Assembly: GCA_963847615.1 (NCBI GenBank)
Contig: CAWKAN010000027.1
Location: 1 to 64,000, forward strand
DNA length: 64,000 nt
Direction: 5' to 3'
Source: Palsa-883 sp963847615
GTDB lineage: Bacteria > Pseudomonadota > Alphaproteobacteria > Acetobacterales > Acetobacteraceae
A program made the translations under genes and the position numbers. Positions 7,257-15,160 of this stretch are shown here, one piece after another; the first letter of the stretch is position 1; each line of letters opens with the position of its first letter. The notes beneath the pieces are model-generated. The model did not search any database, had not been told where the DNA came from, and saw only the letters and a list, made by a program, of their open reading frames with translations.

Positions 7257-8705
7257 ATGATGCGCCGTCTGCTCACCAGCGTGGCGAGCATTGCGTTGCT
7301 GATCTCGACGACGCCTGCGCCGTTGCAGGCCCAACCCATGGTTCCGCCGCCGGGGCCGCCGGCCGCCGCACCCGCGGAGGCGTACAGTGCCGAGCAGCTT
7401 GATGCCATCCTGGCACCGATCGCGCTGTATCCGGACCAACTGCTGACACAGGTGCTGATGGCTTCGGCCTATCCCGAGCAGGTGACGGAGGCAGCGAACT
7501 GGGCGCAGGCACAAGGGAACCAGGCGCTGCGCGGCGACGCGCTGGCGCAGGCGCTGGCGCCACTGCCCTGGGATCCGAGCGTGAAGTCCCTGGTACCCTT
7601 CCCGCAGGTCCTCGGGATGATGAACGCCAACCCGGGTTGGGTGCAGCAGCTTGGTTTTGCCGTCGCGGTGCAGCAGGACCAGGTGCTCGACTCGATCCAA
7701 CGCCTGCGCCGGCAGGCCGAGTTGGCCGGCAAGCTGCGGTCGACGCCGCAGCAGATCGTACGCACCGAGCAGCAGTACATCTACATCGAGCCGGCCCAGC
7801 CGGACGTGGTCTACGTGCCGGTCTACGATCCGCGGGTGGTGTACGGCACCTGGCTCTACCCGGCCTACCCGCCAATCTACCTGCCGCCGCCGCCTGGCCT
7901 CTACATCGGCGCGGCGCTCGTCGGCGGATTGTTCTTCGGTGCTGGCATAGCGATTGTCGGCGGGTATTGGGGCTGGGCGACCCCGCGTTGGCACGACCAT
8001 TACGTCTATGTTGATCGTGGCCGCTGGGAAGGCTTCTACCACGGCCGCCCACCACCCGTTTGGGGGGGCGATCGCTGGCGGCCGCCGCCGCCGCCACGCT
8101 ACGGCGGCGGCTTCCGTCCGCCGCCATTTGGTGGGGGCGGGCATCTGCCGGGTGGCTACCCGGGCGGGCATCCGCCATCAGGTGGTGGTGGACACCCGCC
8201 GGGCGGCTATCCGGGCGGGCACCCGCCGTCTGGCGGTGGCGGGCATCCGCCATCGGGTGGTGGCGGGCACCCGCCGGGCGGCTATCCGGGCGGGCACCCG
8301 CCGTCGGGCGGTGGTGGGCACCCGCTATCGGGTGGCGGCGGGCACCCGCCGGGCGGCTATCCGGGTGGGCACCCACCATCGGGCGGTGGTGGGCACCCGC
8401 TATCGGGTGGCGGCGGGCATCCGCCGGGCGGCTATCCGGGTGGGCACCCACCATCGGGCGGTGGCGGGCATCCGCCATCGGGTGGTGGCGGGCATCCTCC
8501 GTCCGGTGGTGGCGGGCACCCGCCCTCCGGCGGTGGCGGGCACCCGCCCTCCGGCGGCGGTGGGCATCCGCCCTCCGGCGGTGGCGGGCACCCGCCATCG
8601 GGCGGTGGCGGGCACCCGCCATCGGGCGGTGGTGGCCATCCGCCCGCCGGCGGGGGCGGGCATGCACCTTCGCCATCGCAGCATAAGGATCATGATCAGC
8701 ATTGA
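7257..8705 (+). CDS. DUF3300 protein with long Gly/His/Pro repeat tail
   Basis: Exported or envelope protein of 482 residues, function unknown. A signal peptide (about 1-26, ending PLQAQ) is followed by a DUF3300 domain at about 43-200, with LDAILAPIALYPDQLLTQVL and QPDVVYVPVYDPRVVYG. A hydrophobic Gly-rich stretch (GAALVGGLFFGAGIAIVGGY, about 217-236) comes next. The last 190 residues are near-perfect repeats of GGHPPSGGG and GGHPPGGYP. The histidine spacing could bind metal, but that is a guess. The start follows GAGGAG; the second ATG at 7260 is equally possible. Confidence 0.88.
   Translation: MMRRLLTSVASIALLISTTPAPLQAQPMVPPPGPPAAAPAEAYSAEQLDAILAPIALYPDQLLTQVLMASAYPEQVTEAANWAQAQGNQALRGDALAQALAPLPWDPSVKSLVPFPQVLGMMNANPGWVQQLGFAVAVQQDQVLDSIQRLRRQAELAGKLRSTPQQIVRTEQQYIYIEPAQPDVVYVPVYDPRVVYGTWLYPAYPPIYLPPPPGLYIGAALVGGLFFGAGIAIVGGYWGWATPRWHDHYVYVDRGRWEGFYHGRPPPVWGGDRWRPPPPPRYGGGFRPPPFGGGGHLPGGYPGGHPPSGGGGHPPGGYPGGHPPSGGGGHPPSGGGGHPPGGYPGGHPPSGGGGHPLSGGGGHPPGGYPGGHPPSGGGGHPLSGGGGHPPGGYPGGHPPSGGGGHPPSGGGGHPPSGGGGHPPSGGGGHPPSGGGGHPPSGGGGHPPSGGGGHPPSGGGGHPPAGGGGHAPSPSQHKDHDQH
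8138..8660 (+). repeat. In-frame tandem repeat inside the DUF3300 gene
   Basis: Units of 15 to 24 bases, variants of GGTGGCGGGCATCCGCCATC and GGCTATCCGGGCGGGCAC, are repeated about 25 times. All lengths are multiples of three, so the frame is kept. Synonymous differences between units show some age, but long identical blocks at 8311-8370 and 8383-8442 show recent duplication. Confidence 0.9.
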
Positions 8706-9002
8706 GCGGAGCTATTCCAAACCGGCTGCGGGATGACGGTCTTGGCCAGGCGTCTATTGGCCGTCGTCCCGCTGCCGCTCGTTCTGCTGATCGTGCTGAT
8801 CGTGCTGATCGTGCTGGTCGATGACCATCGGTGGGGCCTGTCGCGATGCTACGCCGAGGTAGGCCGGGGCCACCCGGCAAGCGGCATCGCGGCGGATCGT
8901 CGGTGCCAGCTTGGGATCATGCCAACCGGCCATGAACGATGCGTGTCATCATCGCGGCCAGCCGGCCTTCATGTCGATGCAGGACGCAGGGGAAGGGCCG
9001 CT

Positions 9003-9464
9003 TTATGCCGCGCCCAACCGGTCCAGCACCGCCGCCACCAGAGCATCGAGTTGGGCAACCAGCCGCTGATACGTTGCCACCGGCGCACCGAAGGCGTCGG
9101 CCACGTCCTGCCCGGTGCCGTGCGCGGCTTCCGACAGCATCTGCGTCTTGCCGCCGGCCGCCGGGAACCGGCCGAGCACGGTCCGCTGGTGCGCCGCGGT
9201 CATGGTCAGGATGCGGTCCGCCGCTCGCACGTCCGCGTCCGTGAGCGGTGCCGCGCGGTGCGCCGAGACGTCGATGCCGCGCGCGGCGAGCAGCCGCGCC
9301 AGAGGCGGCTCCGCCACCGTGTTGGCCGGATCCACGGCGACGCCGCGCGAGGCGACCGTCAGCAGCAGGCCGCGCGCCGCGATCCGCTGGCGGCCCAGCG
9401 CCTCGGCCGCCAGGCTGCGCCCGGTGTTGCCGGTGCAGACGAACAAGATGTGGCGGAGCGCCAC
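9003..9464 (-). CDS. Low-molecular-weight protein-tyrosine-phosphatase-like protein
   Basis: Cytoplasmic phosphatase of 153 residues. The active-site loop CTGNTGRS (Cys10, Arg16) is at the N-terminus directly after LFV, as in the family. The general acid appears in VADAFG (Asp123) where the usual motif is DP(F/Y), so the proline is replaced by alanine. An ATG at 9464 starts the conserved strand. A family E element lies directly upstream and probably carries or displaces its promoter. Arsenate reductase is a related alternative. Confidence 0.85.
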   Translation of the reverse strand: MALRHILFVCTGNTGRSLAAEALGRQRIAARGLLLTVASRGVAVDPANTVAEPPLARLLAARGIDVSAHRAAPLTDADVRAADRILTMTAAHQRTVLGRFPAAGGKTQMLSEAAHGTGQDVADAFGAPVATYQRLVAQLDALVAAVLDRLGAA

Positions 9465-9472
9465 CGTGCTAG

Positions 9473-9641
9473 CCCGGATTTCTCACACTGGCGCGGGATG
9501 ATGGTGAAGGGCAACGTCGTGTCAAACGGTTTTCGCGCCGTCGCCAAGAGGGGGCGGATTTGCAACAGGCGAAAGCTACCCAAGGTACTCCTGGGATACG
9601 CCAATCCCCTTCGCCATCATCCCACGACAGAGTGAGAAATC
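9473..9641. repeat. Family E inverted-repeat element, copy 2
   Basis: Begins CCCGGATTTCTCACACTGGC and ends with the inverse CGACAGAGTGAGAAATC. Inner arms GGGATGATGGTGAAGGGCAA and its near complement CCCCTTCGCCATCATCCC are clear. It lies 8 bases upstream of the phosphatase start. The remaining 700 bases to the next gene (10342) hold no recognised gene. Confidence 0.75.
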
Positions 9642-10341
9642 GTGCGCCAGGAAGCTGGCGTGTTCCAGCCGGTGAGAGTCCGGTCCAGGGACGGGCCGGC
9701 GCGTGCCTGGCAGCGCCTGTTGCGTTGGTCCATCGGTGCCGCGGCCACCAGGCGTACACGGCAATCGAATGGGGTGGGGCATTGAGTTGCGAAAATCCGA
9801 CATCGCAGAGGCCGAGGCCGTGATTTCAGCCGAAGGCAACATGTGTGGCACCGTCACGCCAGGCGCCGTCGCCAGCAGCGCAGAGGTCCGCGAACAACCG
9901 GGTAGAACCGGGACCGGAGGGGGGAGCGAGAGACGGGGGCCGGGGGGAGCGCGGGCCGGCGTAACACGCACCAGGCGCGGAACCGGGAGCGCGCAACCCA
10001 GGCACTGACGCGCGGGAGCCCGCCGGCGGACTTGTTCCGGCAGGCACGCCGCAAGGCAGCGGGGGAAGCAACGGTTCATCGCGCTGCCGCATCACGTCAA
10101 CCACGACCCGCCGCGGATGGCACTCTGCGCGCCGCAGCGAGGTGCCGCCCCGGGCATGGGCAGCCTGACGTGGACGGACGACGAGGCCGACCGTGCGCCG
10201 AGGCGCGCGGACCTGCGCGGCCGGGTCCACCGCGGCGCCCTGGCCTTGCTTCCCCCCCAAGACCCAGGTGGCCAAACCTTGCGCGCAGGGGCACCAGGTC
10301 GCAGCATCGCGCCGACCACCGCCGGGAGGAACCATCGCGCC

Positions 10342-11322
10342 ATGCCCACCATCGTCCTCTGCCGTCCGCTGCATGCCAGCGGGATGGCCCTGCTCGAAGC
10401 CCGCCACGACGTCACGATCCGCCAGCTCACCCGCCCGAGCCCGGCCGAACTGGCCGCCGCGGTGCCGGGCGCGCAGGCCGTCCTCGTGGGCCTCGAGAAG
10501 GTGGACGAGGCGCTGCTCGACCGCGCGCCGGATCTCAAGGTGGTTTCTCGTTTCGGTGTCGGCTACGACACCGTCAACATCCCCGCTTGCACGCGCCGCG
10601 GCGTCGTTGTCGGCGTGACCAACGGCGGCAACAACCTGGCGGTGGCCGAGCACACCATGATGCTGCTGCTCGCGGTGGCCCGACGCACCATCGAAATGGA
10701 CGCCTCCGTGCGTGCCGGCGCCTGGATGATCCGCGAGGGCAGGCCGATGGGCGAGCTGGCCGGGCGCACCATCCTGGTGATCGGCTACGGCCGCATCGGC
10801 ACCAGGGTCGCGCGCTTCTGCGCCGCCTTCGGCATGCGGGTGATGGTCTGCGACCCGGCCTTCCCGGTGCCGCGCATTGCCGCCGACGGCCACATTCCGG
10901 TCACCGACATCGCCGCCGCGTTGCCCGAGGTCGATGTGCTGACGCTGCACTGCCCGCTCAGCGAGACGACCCACCACCTGATCAACCGCGAGATGCTGGG
11001 CCTGCTGAAGCCGACCGCCTGGCTGATCAACGCCGCGCGCGGTCCGCTGGTGGACGAGGCGGCGCTGGTCGCCGCGCTCAGCACCGGCAAGCTGGAAGCC
11101 GCCGGCCTGGATGTGCAGATGCGCGAACCGCCGGACCCGGCCAATCCGCTGCTGCAACTGAAAAACGTCGTGCTCAGCCCGCACAACGCCGCAGCGCCGA
11201 TCGAATGCTACGAGAAGATGTCGATCCGCGCGGCGAAAAACATGCTGGAACTGTTCGACGGCGTGCTGGACCCCGGCTACGTGGTCAATCCCGAAACGTT
11301 GCCAAACCGCCGCAATCTCTGA
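10342..11322 (+). CDS. D-2-hydroxyacid dehydrogenase (phosphoglycerate dehydrogenase-like)
   Basis: NAD-dependent dehydrogenase of 326 residues. It has the nucleotide motif GYGRIG (148-153), then Asp171 as the NAD-selecting acidic residue, and the catalytic Arg233 (NAARGPLVDE), Glu262 (REPPDP) and His281 (SPHNAA). It lacks the C-terminal ACT domain of classical SerA. The ATG at 10342 follows GGGAGGA at a somewhat long spacing of 12. The frame stays open upstream to 10117, but that part has no family similarity. The gene stands alone. Confidence 0.88.
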   Translation: MPTIVLCRPLHASGMALLEARHDVTIRQLTRPSPAELAAAVPGAQAVLVGLEKVDEALLDRAPDLKVVSRFGVGYDTVNIPACTRRGVVVGVTNGGNNLAVAEHTMMLLLAVARRTIEMDASVRAGAWMIREGRPMGELAGRTILVIGYGRIGTRVARFCAAFGMRVMVCDPAFPVPRIAADGHIPVTDIAAALPEVDVLTLHCPLSETTHHLINREMLGLLKPTAWLINAARGPLVDEAALVAALSTGKLEAAGLDVQMREPPDPANPLLQLKNVVLSPHNAAAPIECYEKMSIRAAKNMLELFDGVLDPGYVVNPETLPNRRNL

Positions 11323-11358
11323 CGGCGACCTGACCCAACGGCCGCGGGGGGTGAAACA

Positions 11359-11603
11359 GGCAAGCAGGCCAGGGGGCTTTGCCCCCTGGACCCCCACCAG
11401 AGGCGGAGCCTCTGGACTCCATGACTGGGAGTGTGGGGAGGGGAAGGGGGCGTGCGGGCAGGGTGTCGGTGCCGCCCCTCGCGAGGGGCGGCACCGACAC
11501 CCTGCCCGCACGCCCCCTTCCCCTCCCCACACTCCCAGTGAAGGGTTCCAAGGGCTCGCCCTTGGCGGGGTTCCAAGGGGCAGAGCCCCTTGGCCTGCTT
11601 GCC
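11359..11603. repeat. Family D hairpin-array element, copy 1
   Basis: Short form of the family, with end repeats GGCAAGCAGGCCA and TGGCCTGCTTGCC. The centre at 11424-11539 is a perfect 116-bp palindrome without a spacer (arms start ACTGGGAGTGTGG, core GCCCCTCG/CGAGGGGC). On each side are smaller hairpins: CAGGGGGC/GCCCCCTG and CCAGAGGC/GCCTCTGG on the left, CCAAGGGC/GCCCTTGG and CCAAGGGGC/GCCCCTTGG on the right. It lies between convergent genes, where it could stop transcription from both sides. Confidence 0.9.
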
Positions 11604-11629
11604 TGCGTCAGCCCCCGCGGCCGTCGGGT

Positions 11630-12388
11630 TCAGGCCCCGCGCAGGAAGAAGCTCAGGGTGATCGCGCTGGAGATGGCGATCACGCCGGCGCGCAGCCAGC
11701 GCGCGTCAAGCCGCATCGCCAGGCGCGCCCCGGCATAGCCGCCGAGCGCGGCGGCGAACAGCATCGCCAGCGTCTGCGGCCAGGCCACCGCGCCGGCGGC
11801 GACGAAGTACAGCACCGCCATCGCGTTCATCGCACCGACCAGCACGGTGCGCGTCGCGGTCATTTGTTTCAGGTCGCTGGTGCCCAGCAGCCCCCAGATT
11901 GCCATCATCATGATGCCGACCGCGCCGCCGAAGTAGCCGCCGTAGACCGCCAGCACGAACTGCACGGCGAGTGTCGTGGCGCGGCCGATGCGCACGATGC
12001 GGCGCAACGCCACGCCGGCCTGGCGGCCGAACGCAAAGGCCAGTGTCGCCAGCAGCAGCAGCCACGGCACCAGCGCGGCGAACGCGCCCGCCGGCGTCGC
12101 CAGCAGCAGTGCCGCGCCGAGCAGGCCGCCGAGCACGCTCACCGCCAGCAACACCGGCAGCGTCACGCCGCCAACCCCACCCAGTGCCTTGCGATAGGCC
12201 CAGCCACTGGTGACGGCGCCCGGGAACAGCGCCACCGTGCTGGACGCATTGGCGAAAACCGGTGGCACGCCGGCGAAGATCATCGCCGGGAAACTGACGA
12301 ACGAGCCGCCGCCGGCCGCGGCATTCATTGCGCCCGCCAGGAAGCCCGCGCCGGCCAAGAGCAGCAAAGTTGGCATGCAGTCTTGCAT
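11630..12388 (-). CDS. TauE/SafE-family sulfite/anion exporter
   Basis: Inner-membrane protein of about 252 residues with roughly eight hydrophobic segments. It has the family repeats LLAGAGFLAGAMNAAAGGGS near the N-terminus and GGYFGGAVGIMMMA in the second half. Members export sulfite, sulfoacetate or related anions, or take up sulfur compounds. The start is uncertain: ATGs at 12388 and 12376 are both possible and neither has a clear ribosome site. There is no linked sulfur gene, so the substrate is open. Confidence 0.85.
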   Translation of the reverse strand: MQDCMPTLLLLAGAGFLAGAMNAAAGGGSFVSFPAMIFAGVPPVFANASSTVALFPGAVTSGWAYRKALGGVGGVTLPVLLAVSVLGGLLGAALLLATPAGAFAALVPWLLLLATLAFAFGRQAGVALRRIVRIGRATTLAVQFVLAVYGGYFGGAVGIMMMAIWGLLGTSDLKQMTATRTVLVGAMNAMAVLYFVAAGAVAWPQTLAMLFAAALGGYAGARLAMRLDARWLRAGVIAISSAITLSFFLRGA

Positions 12389-12446
12389 GAGCGCATCGCG
12401 GCGGCCAGGCAACCCGGACGGTCGCCGCCTTGGTTCGGGCCCCGCC

Positions 12447-12501
12447 GAAGCATTGGTCTTGTCGAAGCGTTGGTCTTGTCGAAGTGCTGGCGTTATCGAA
12501 A
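12447..12501. repeat. Short tandem repeat upstream of the TauE gene
   Basis: Three imperfect 18-base units of the type GCGTTGGTCTTGTCGAA lie in the 310-base gap between the exporter and the macrodomain gene. No gene is seen in the gap. Confidence 0.6.
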
Positions 12502-12702
12502 CGTTGAGGAAACCGCAACAGCAAGGCATCGAAACACCTTCTACTTCGGACCACTGACGAAATCGAAACGCCGGCCGCGACGACGCGGTGTGCCTGCGAT
12601 GGGTTGGGCGGTTCGCCGGCGGGTCACGAACGCTCCCGGGTCCGCCGCCCGAGCGTCATCGGATGATGCCGTTGGGCTTTACCAGGCCGACGCGTGGGCG
12701 AT

Positions 12703-13218
12703 CTACGCCAGCTCGCGCCGCGCGGCCTGATACGCCGCCAGCACCTCGGCGCCGAAGCAGGCGAAGATCACCCGCGTGATCGACGGTGCCGCCGCCAGGA
12801 ACGCGGCGGTCTCCGTCACCGCGATCCGCGCCGCCGCCGGGATCGGATAGCCATAGACGCCGCAACTGATCGCCGGGAACGCGATCGAACCGATGGCGTG
12901 CGCGACGGCGAGTTTCAGGCTCTCGCGGTAGCAACTGGCGAGCAGCGCCGGCTCGCCGTGATGGCCGCCGCGCCAGATCGGACCGACGGTGTGAATGACG
13001 TAGCGCGCCGGCAGGCGATAGCCCTTGGTGATGCGCGCCTGGCCGGTCGGGCAGCCGCCCAGCGTGCGGCACTCCGCGAGCAGCCCGGGCCCGGCGGCGC
13101 GGTGGATCGCGCCGTCCACGCCGCCGCCGCCCAGCAGCGATTCGTTCGCGGCGTTGACGATCGCATCCACCGCCAGGCGGGTGATGTCGGCCTCCAGCAC
13201 CTCGATCCGTGCGCTCAT
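12703..13218 (-). CDS. Macrodomain (ADP-ribose-binding) protein, YmdB-like
   Basis: Macrodomain protein of 171 residues, likely an O-acetyl-ADP-ribose deacetylase or ADP-ribosyl hydrolase. The binding loops are visible: DAIVNAANESLLGGGGVDGA near the N-terminus and SIAFPAISCGVYGYP in the second half, with VIHTVGP between. ATG 13218 is chosen because AGGG lies 9 bases upstream; an ATG at 13227 has the same AGGG directly against it. No partner gene such as a transferase is adjacent. Confidence 0.9.
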   Translation of the reverse strand: MSARIEVLEADITRLAVDAIVNAANESLLGGGGVDGAIHRAAGPGLLAECRTLGGCPTGQARITKGYRLPARYVIHTVGPIWRGGHHGEPALLASCYRESLKLAVAHAIGSIAFPAISCGVYGYPIPAAARIAVTETAAFLAAAPSITRVIFACFGAEVLAAYQAARRELA

Positions 13219-13439
13219 GTCAAACATCCCTGCTGGAATGCCGCAAGAAAGCAAGGTTCACCGCAGAGCCCGCAGAGAAGATTCCAGGTGACCGCACCGC
13301 GTCGCCGACATCGCCAAGAACCTCCGCGAGCTTCGCGTGCCCTGCGGTAGATCTTTCCTGCCGAAGACCACACCGCATCGATCGCGCCGCGACGCACGAG
13401 CGTCGCAGCACGAAACGGGGCAGGGGGGGGGACAAAAGC

Positions 13440-14459
13440 TCAGTTCTTCGTCTTGTCCACCAGCGCGTTCTTGGCGATCCACGGCATCATGGCGCGCAGC
13501 CGCTCGCCGACCTGCTCGATCGGGTGCTCGCCCATGCGCCGGCGCATGGCGCGGAAATTCGCCTGGTTCACCTTGTTCTCCAGCATCCAGTCGCGCGCGA
13601 AACGACCGCTCTGGATGTCGTCCAGCACCCGCTTCATCTCCGCCTTGGTCGCGTCGTTGACGATGCGCGGGCCGGAGACGTACTCGCCGTACTCGGCGGT
13701 GTTGCTGACCGAGTAGTTCATGTTGGCGATGCCGCCCTCATAGATCAGGTTGACGATCAGCTTCACCTCGTGCACGCACTCGAAATAGGCCATTTCGGGC
13801 GCGTAACCCGCCGCCACCAGCGTCTCGTAGCCGGCCTTCATCAGCTCGACCAGGCCGCCGCACAGCACGGTCTGCTCGCCGAACAGGTCGGTCTCGCACT
13901 CTTCCTTGAAGGTGGTCTCGATGATGCCGGCGCGCCCGCCGCCGATGGCAGACGCATAGGACAGCGCCACCTCCAGCGCGTTGCCCGAGGGGTTCTGCGC
14001 CACCGCGACCAGGCAGGGCACGCCGCCGCCGCGCTGGTACTCGCTGCGCACGGTGTGGCCGGGGCCTTTCGGGGCGATCATGAACACGTCGATGTCGGGC
14101 CGCGGGTCGAGCAGGTTGAAGTGCACGTTCAGCCCGTGCGCGAAGGCCAGCGCGGCGCCGTGCTTCATGTTGGGGCCGAGCTTCTCGCGATACAGGTCGC
14201 CCTGGCCCTCATCGGGGGTCAGCATCATCACCACGTCGGCCCATTTGGCGCAGTCGGCCGGGTCCATCACCTTCAGCCCGGCGGCCTCGGCCTTCGCCAC
14301 GCCGGCGGAGCCCGGCCGCAGCCCGACGGCAAGCTGGCGGGCGCCGCTGTCCTTCAGGTTGTTGGCATGGGCGTGGCCCTGGCTGCCGTAGCCGATGATG
14401 GCGACGTTCTTGGCCTTGATCAGGTTCACGTCGGCGTCGCGGTCATAGTAGACGCGCAT
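13440..14459 (-). CDS. ilvC: Ketol-acid reductoisomerase
   Basis: Second common enzyme of valine, leucine and isoleucine synthesis. It isomerises and reduces acetolactate with NADPH and magnesium. The 339-residue length is that of class I enzymes. The Rossmann loop GYGSQGHA is at 23-30; the metal site appears in IIETTFKEECETDLFGEQ and ECVHEVKLIVNLIYEGG. It ends the ilvB-ilvN-ilvC series, 61 bases after ilvN. It is convergent with nothing; the macrodomain gene continues on the same strand after a repeat-like gap. Confidence 0.97.
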   Translation of the reverse strand: MRVYYDRDADVNLIKAKNVAIIGYGSQGHAHANNLKDSGARQLAVGLRPGSAGVAKAEAAGLKVMDPADCAKWADVVMMLTPDEGQGDLYREKLGPNMKHGAALAFAHGLNVHFNLLDPRPDIDVFMIAPKGPGHTVRSEYQRGGGVPCLVAVAQNPSGNALEVALSYASAIGGGRAGIIETTFKEECETDLFGEQTVLCGGLVELMKAGYETLVAAGYAPEMAYFECVHEVKLIVNLIYEGGIANMNYSVSNTAEYGEYVSGPRIVNDATKAEMKRVLDDIQSGRFARDWMLENKVNQANFRAMRRRMGEHPIEQVGERLRAMMPWIAKNALVDKTKN

Positions 14460-14520
14460 GGTGTTGGTCCTTTCTCGATATCAGCGGGTCGGATGGTACG
14501 GGTGTCAGATCGTCCGGATG

Positions 14521-15060
14521 TCAGATCGTCCGCGCACCGCGCGCCAGCGCGGCAACCCCGGTGCGGGAGACCTCGGCCAGGCCGAGCGGGCGCATCAGCT
14601 CGATGAACGCATTGAGCTTGTCGGTGGCGCCGGTCAGTTCGAACACGAAGCTTTCCATCGTGGTGTCCACCACGCGGGCGCGGAACGTCTCGGCGATGCG
14701 CAGCGCTTCCACCCGCGCCTCGCCCTTGCCCAGCACCTTCACCAGCGCCATCTCGCGCGCCACGTGCGGGCCCTCGCGCGTCAGGTCGGCGACGCGGTGC
14801 ACCGGCACCAGCCGGTCGAGCTGCGCCTTGATCTGCTCGATCACCATCTCGGTGCCCGAGGTCACGACGTTGATGCGCGAATGCGTGCCGTCGGCATCGA
14901 CCGGGGCGACCGTCAGGCTGTCGATGTTGTAGCCGCGGCCGGAAAACAGCCCGATGACGCGCGCCAGGACGCCGGCTTCGTTGTCCACCAGGACCGAGAT
15001 CGTGGCGCTGCGCAGGGTGGCATCGGGCGAGGTCAGGATCGGATAGACGGGGGATGACAC
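14521..15060 (-). CDS. ilvN: Acetolactate synthase small (regulatory) subunit
   Basis: Regulatory subunit that confers valine feedback on acetolactate synthase. The N-terminal ACT domain (TISVLVDNEAGVLARVIGLF, then GRGYNIDSLTV) is followed by the C-terminal subunit-binding domain, to about 179 residues in total. A GTG at 15060 is preferred. The frame extends to 15138, but that part reads DGRVKPGHDE, a well-known translation of an alphaproteobacterial palindromic repeat and not protein. It sits between ilvB and ilvC. Confidence 0.93.
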   Translation of the reverse strand: MSSPVYPILTSPDATLRSATISVLVDNEAGVLARVIGLFSGRGYNIDSLTVAPVDADGTHSRINVVTSGTEMVIEQIKAQLDRLVPVHRVADLTREGPHVAREMALVKVLGKGEARVEALRIAETFRARVVDTTMESFVFELTGATDKLNAFIELMRPLGLAEVSRTGVAALARGARTI

Positions 15061-15061
15061 T

Positions 15062-15150
15062 TGCTCGTCGTGGCCGGGCTTGACCCGGCCATCCTCTTGC
15101 TGCGGCGGTGCGTGGATGGCCGGCAGGGGGCCGGCCATGACGTCGCGGGC
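15062..15150. repeat. Palindromic repeat between ilvB and ilvN
   Basis: Contains GGCCGGGCTTGACCCGGCCA and a second dyad GGATGGCCGGCAGGGGGCCG. This is the type of dispersed palindrome whose translation gives KPGHDE or SPAMT. It sits in the roughly 100-base gap inside the operon and could form mRNA hairpins that set the ratio of the two subunits. Confidence 0.65.
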
Positions 15151-15160
15151 TGGGGGCTCG

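Noticed and set aside
9826..11532. A 568-residue open frame opposite the hydroxyacid dehydrogenase
   Set aside because: High GC keeps the antisense frame open; it is rich in Arg, His and Gly and has no family motif, whereas the plus-strand gene has all catalytic residues.
11277..11576. Open frames with PLPLPT and ARGGTDT repeats at the family D elements
   Set aside because: They come from the palindromes; both strands give similar peptides because the DNA is self-complementary.
15060..15138. Longer start for the acetolactate synthase small subunit
   Set aside because: The extra codons read DGRVKPGHDE, a known translation of a dispersed palindromic repeat.
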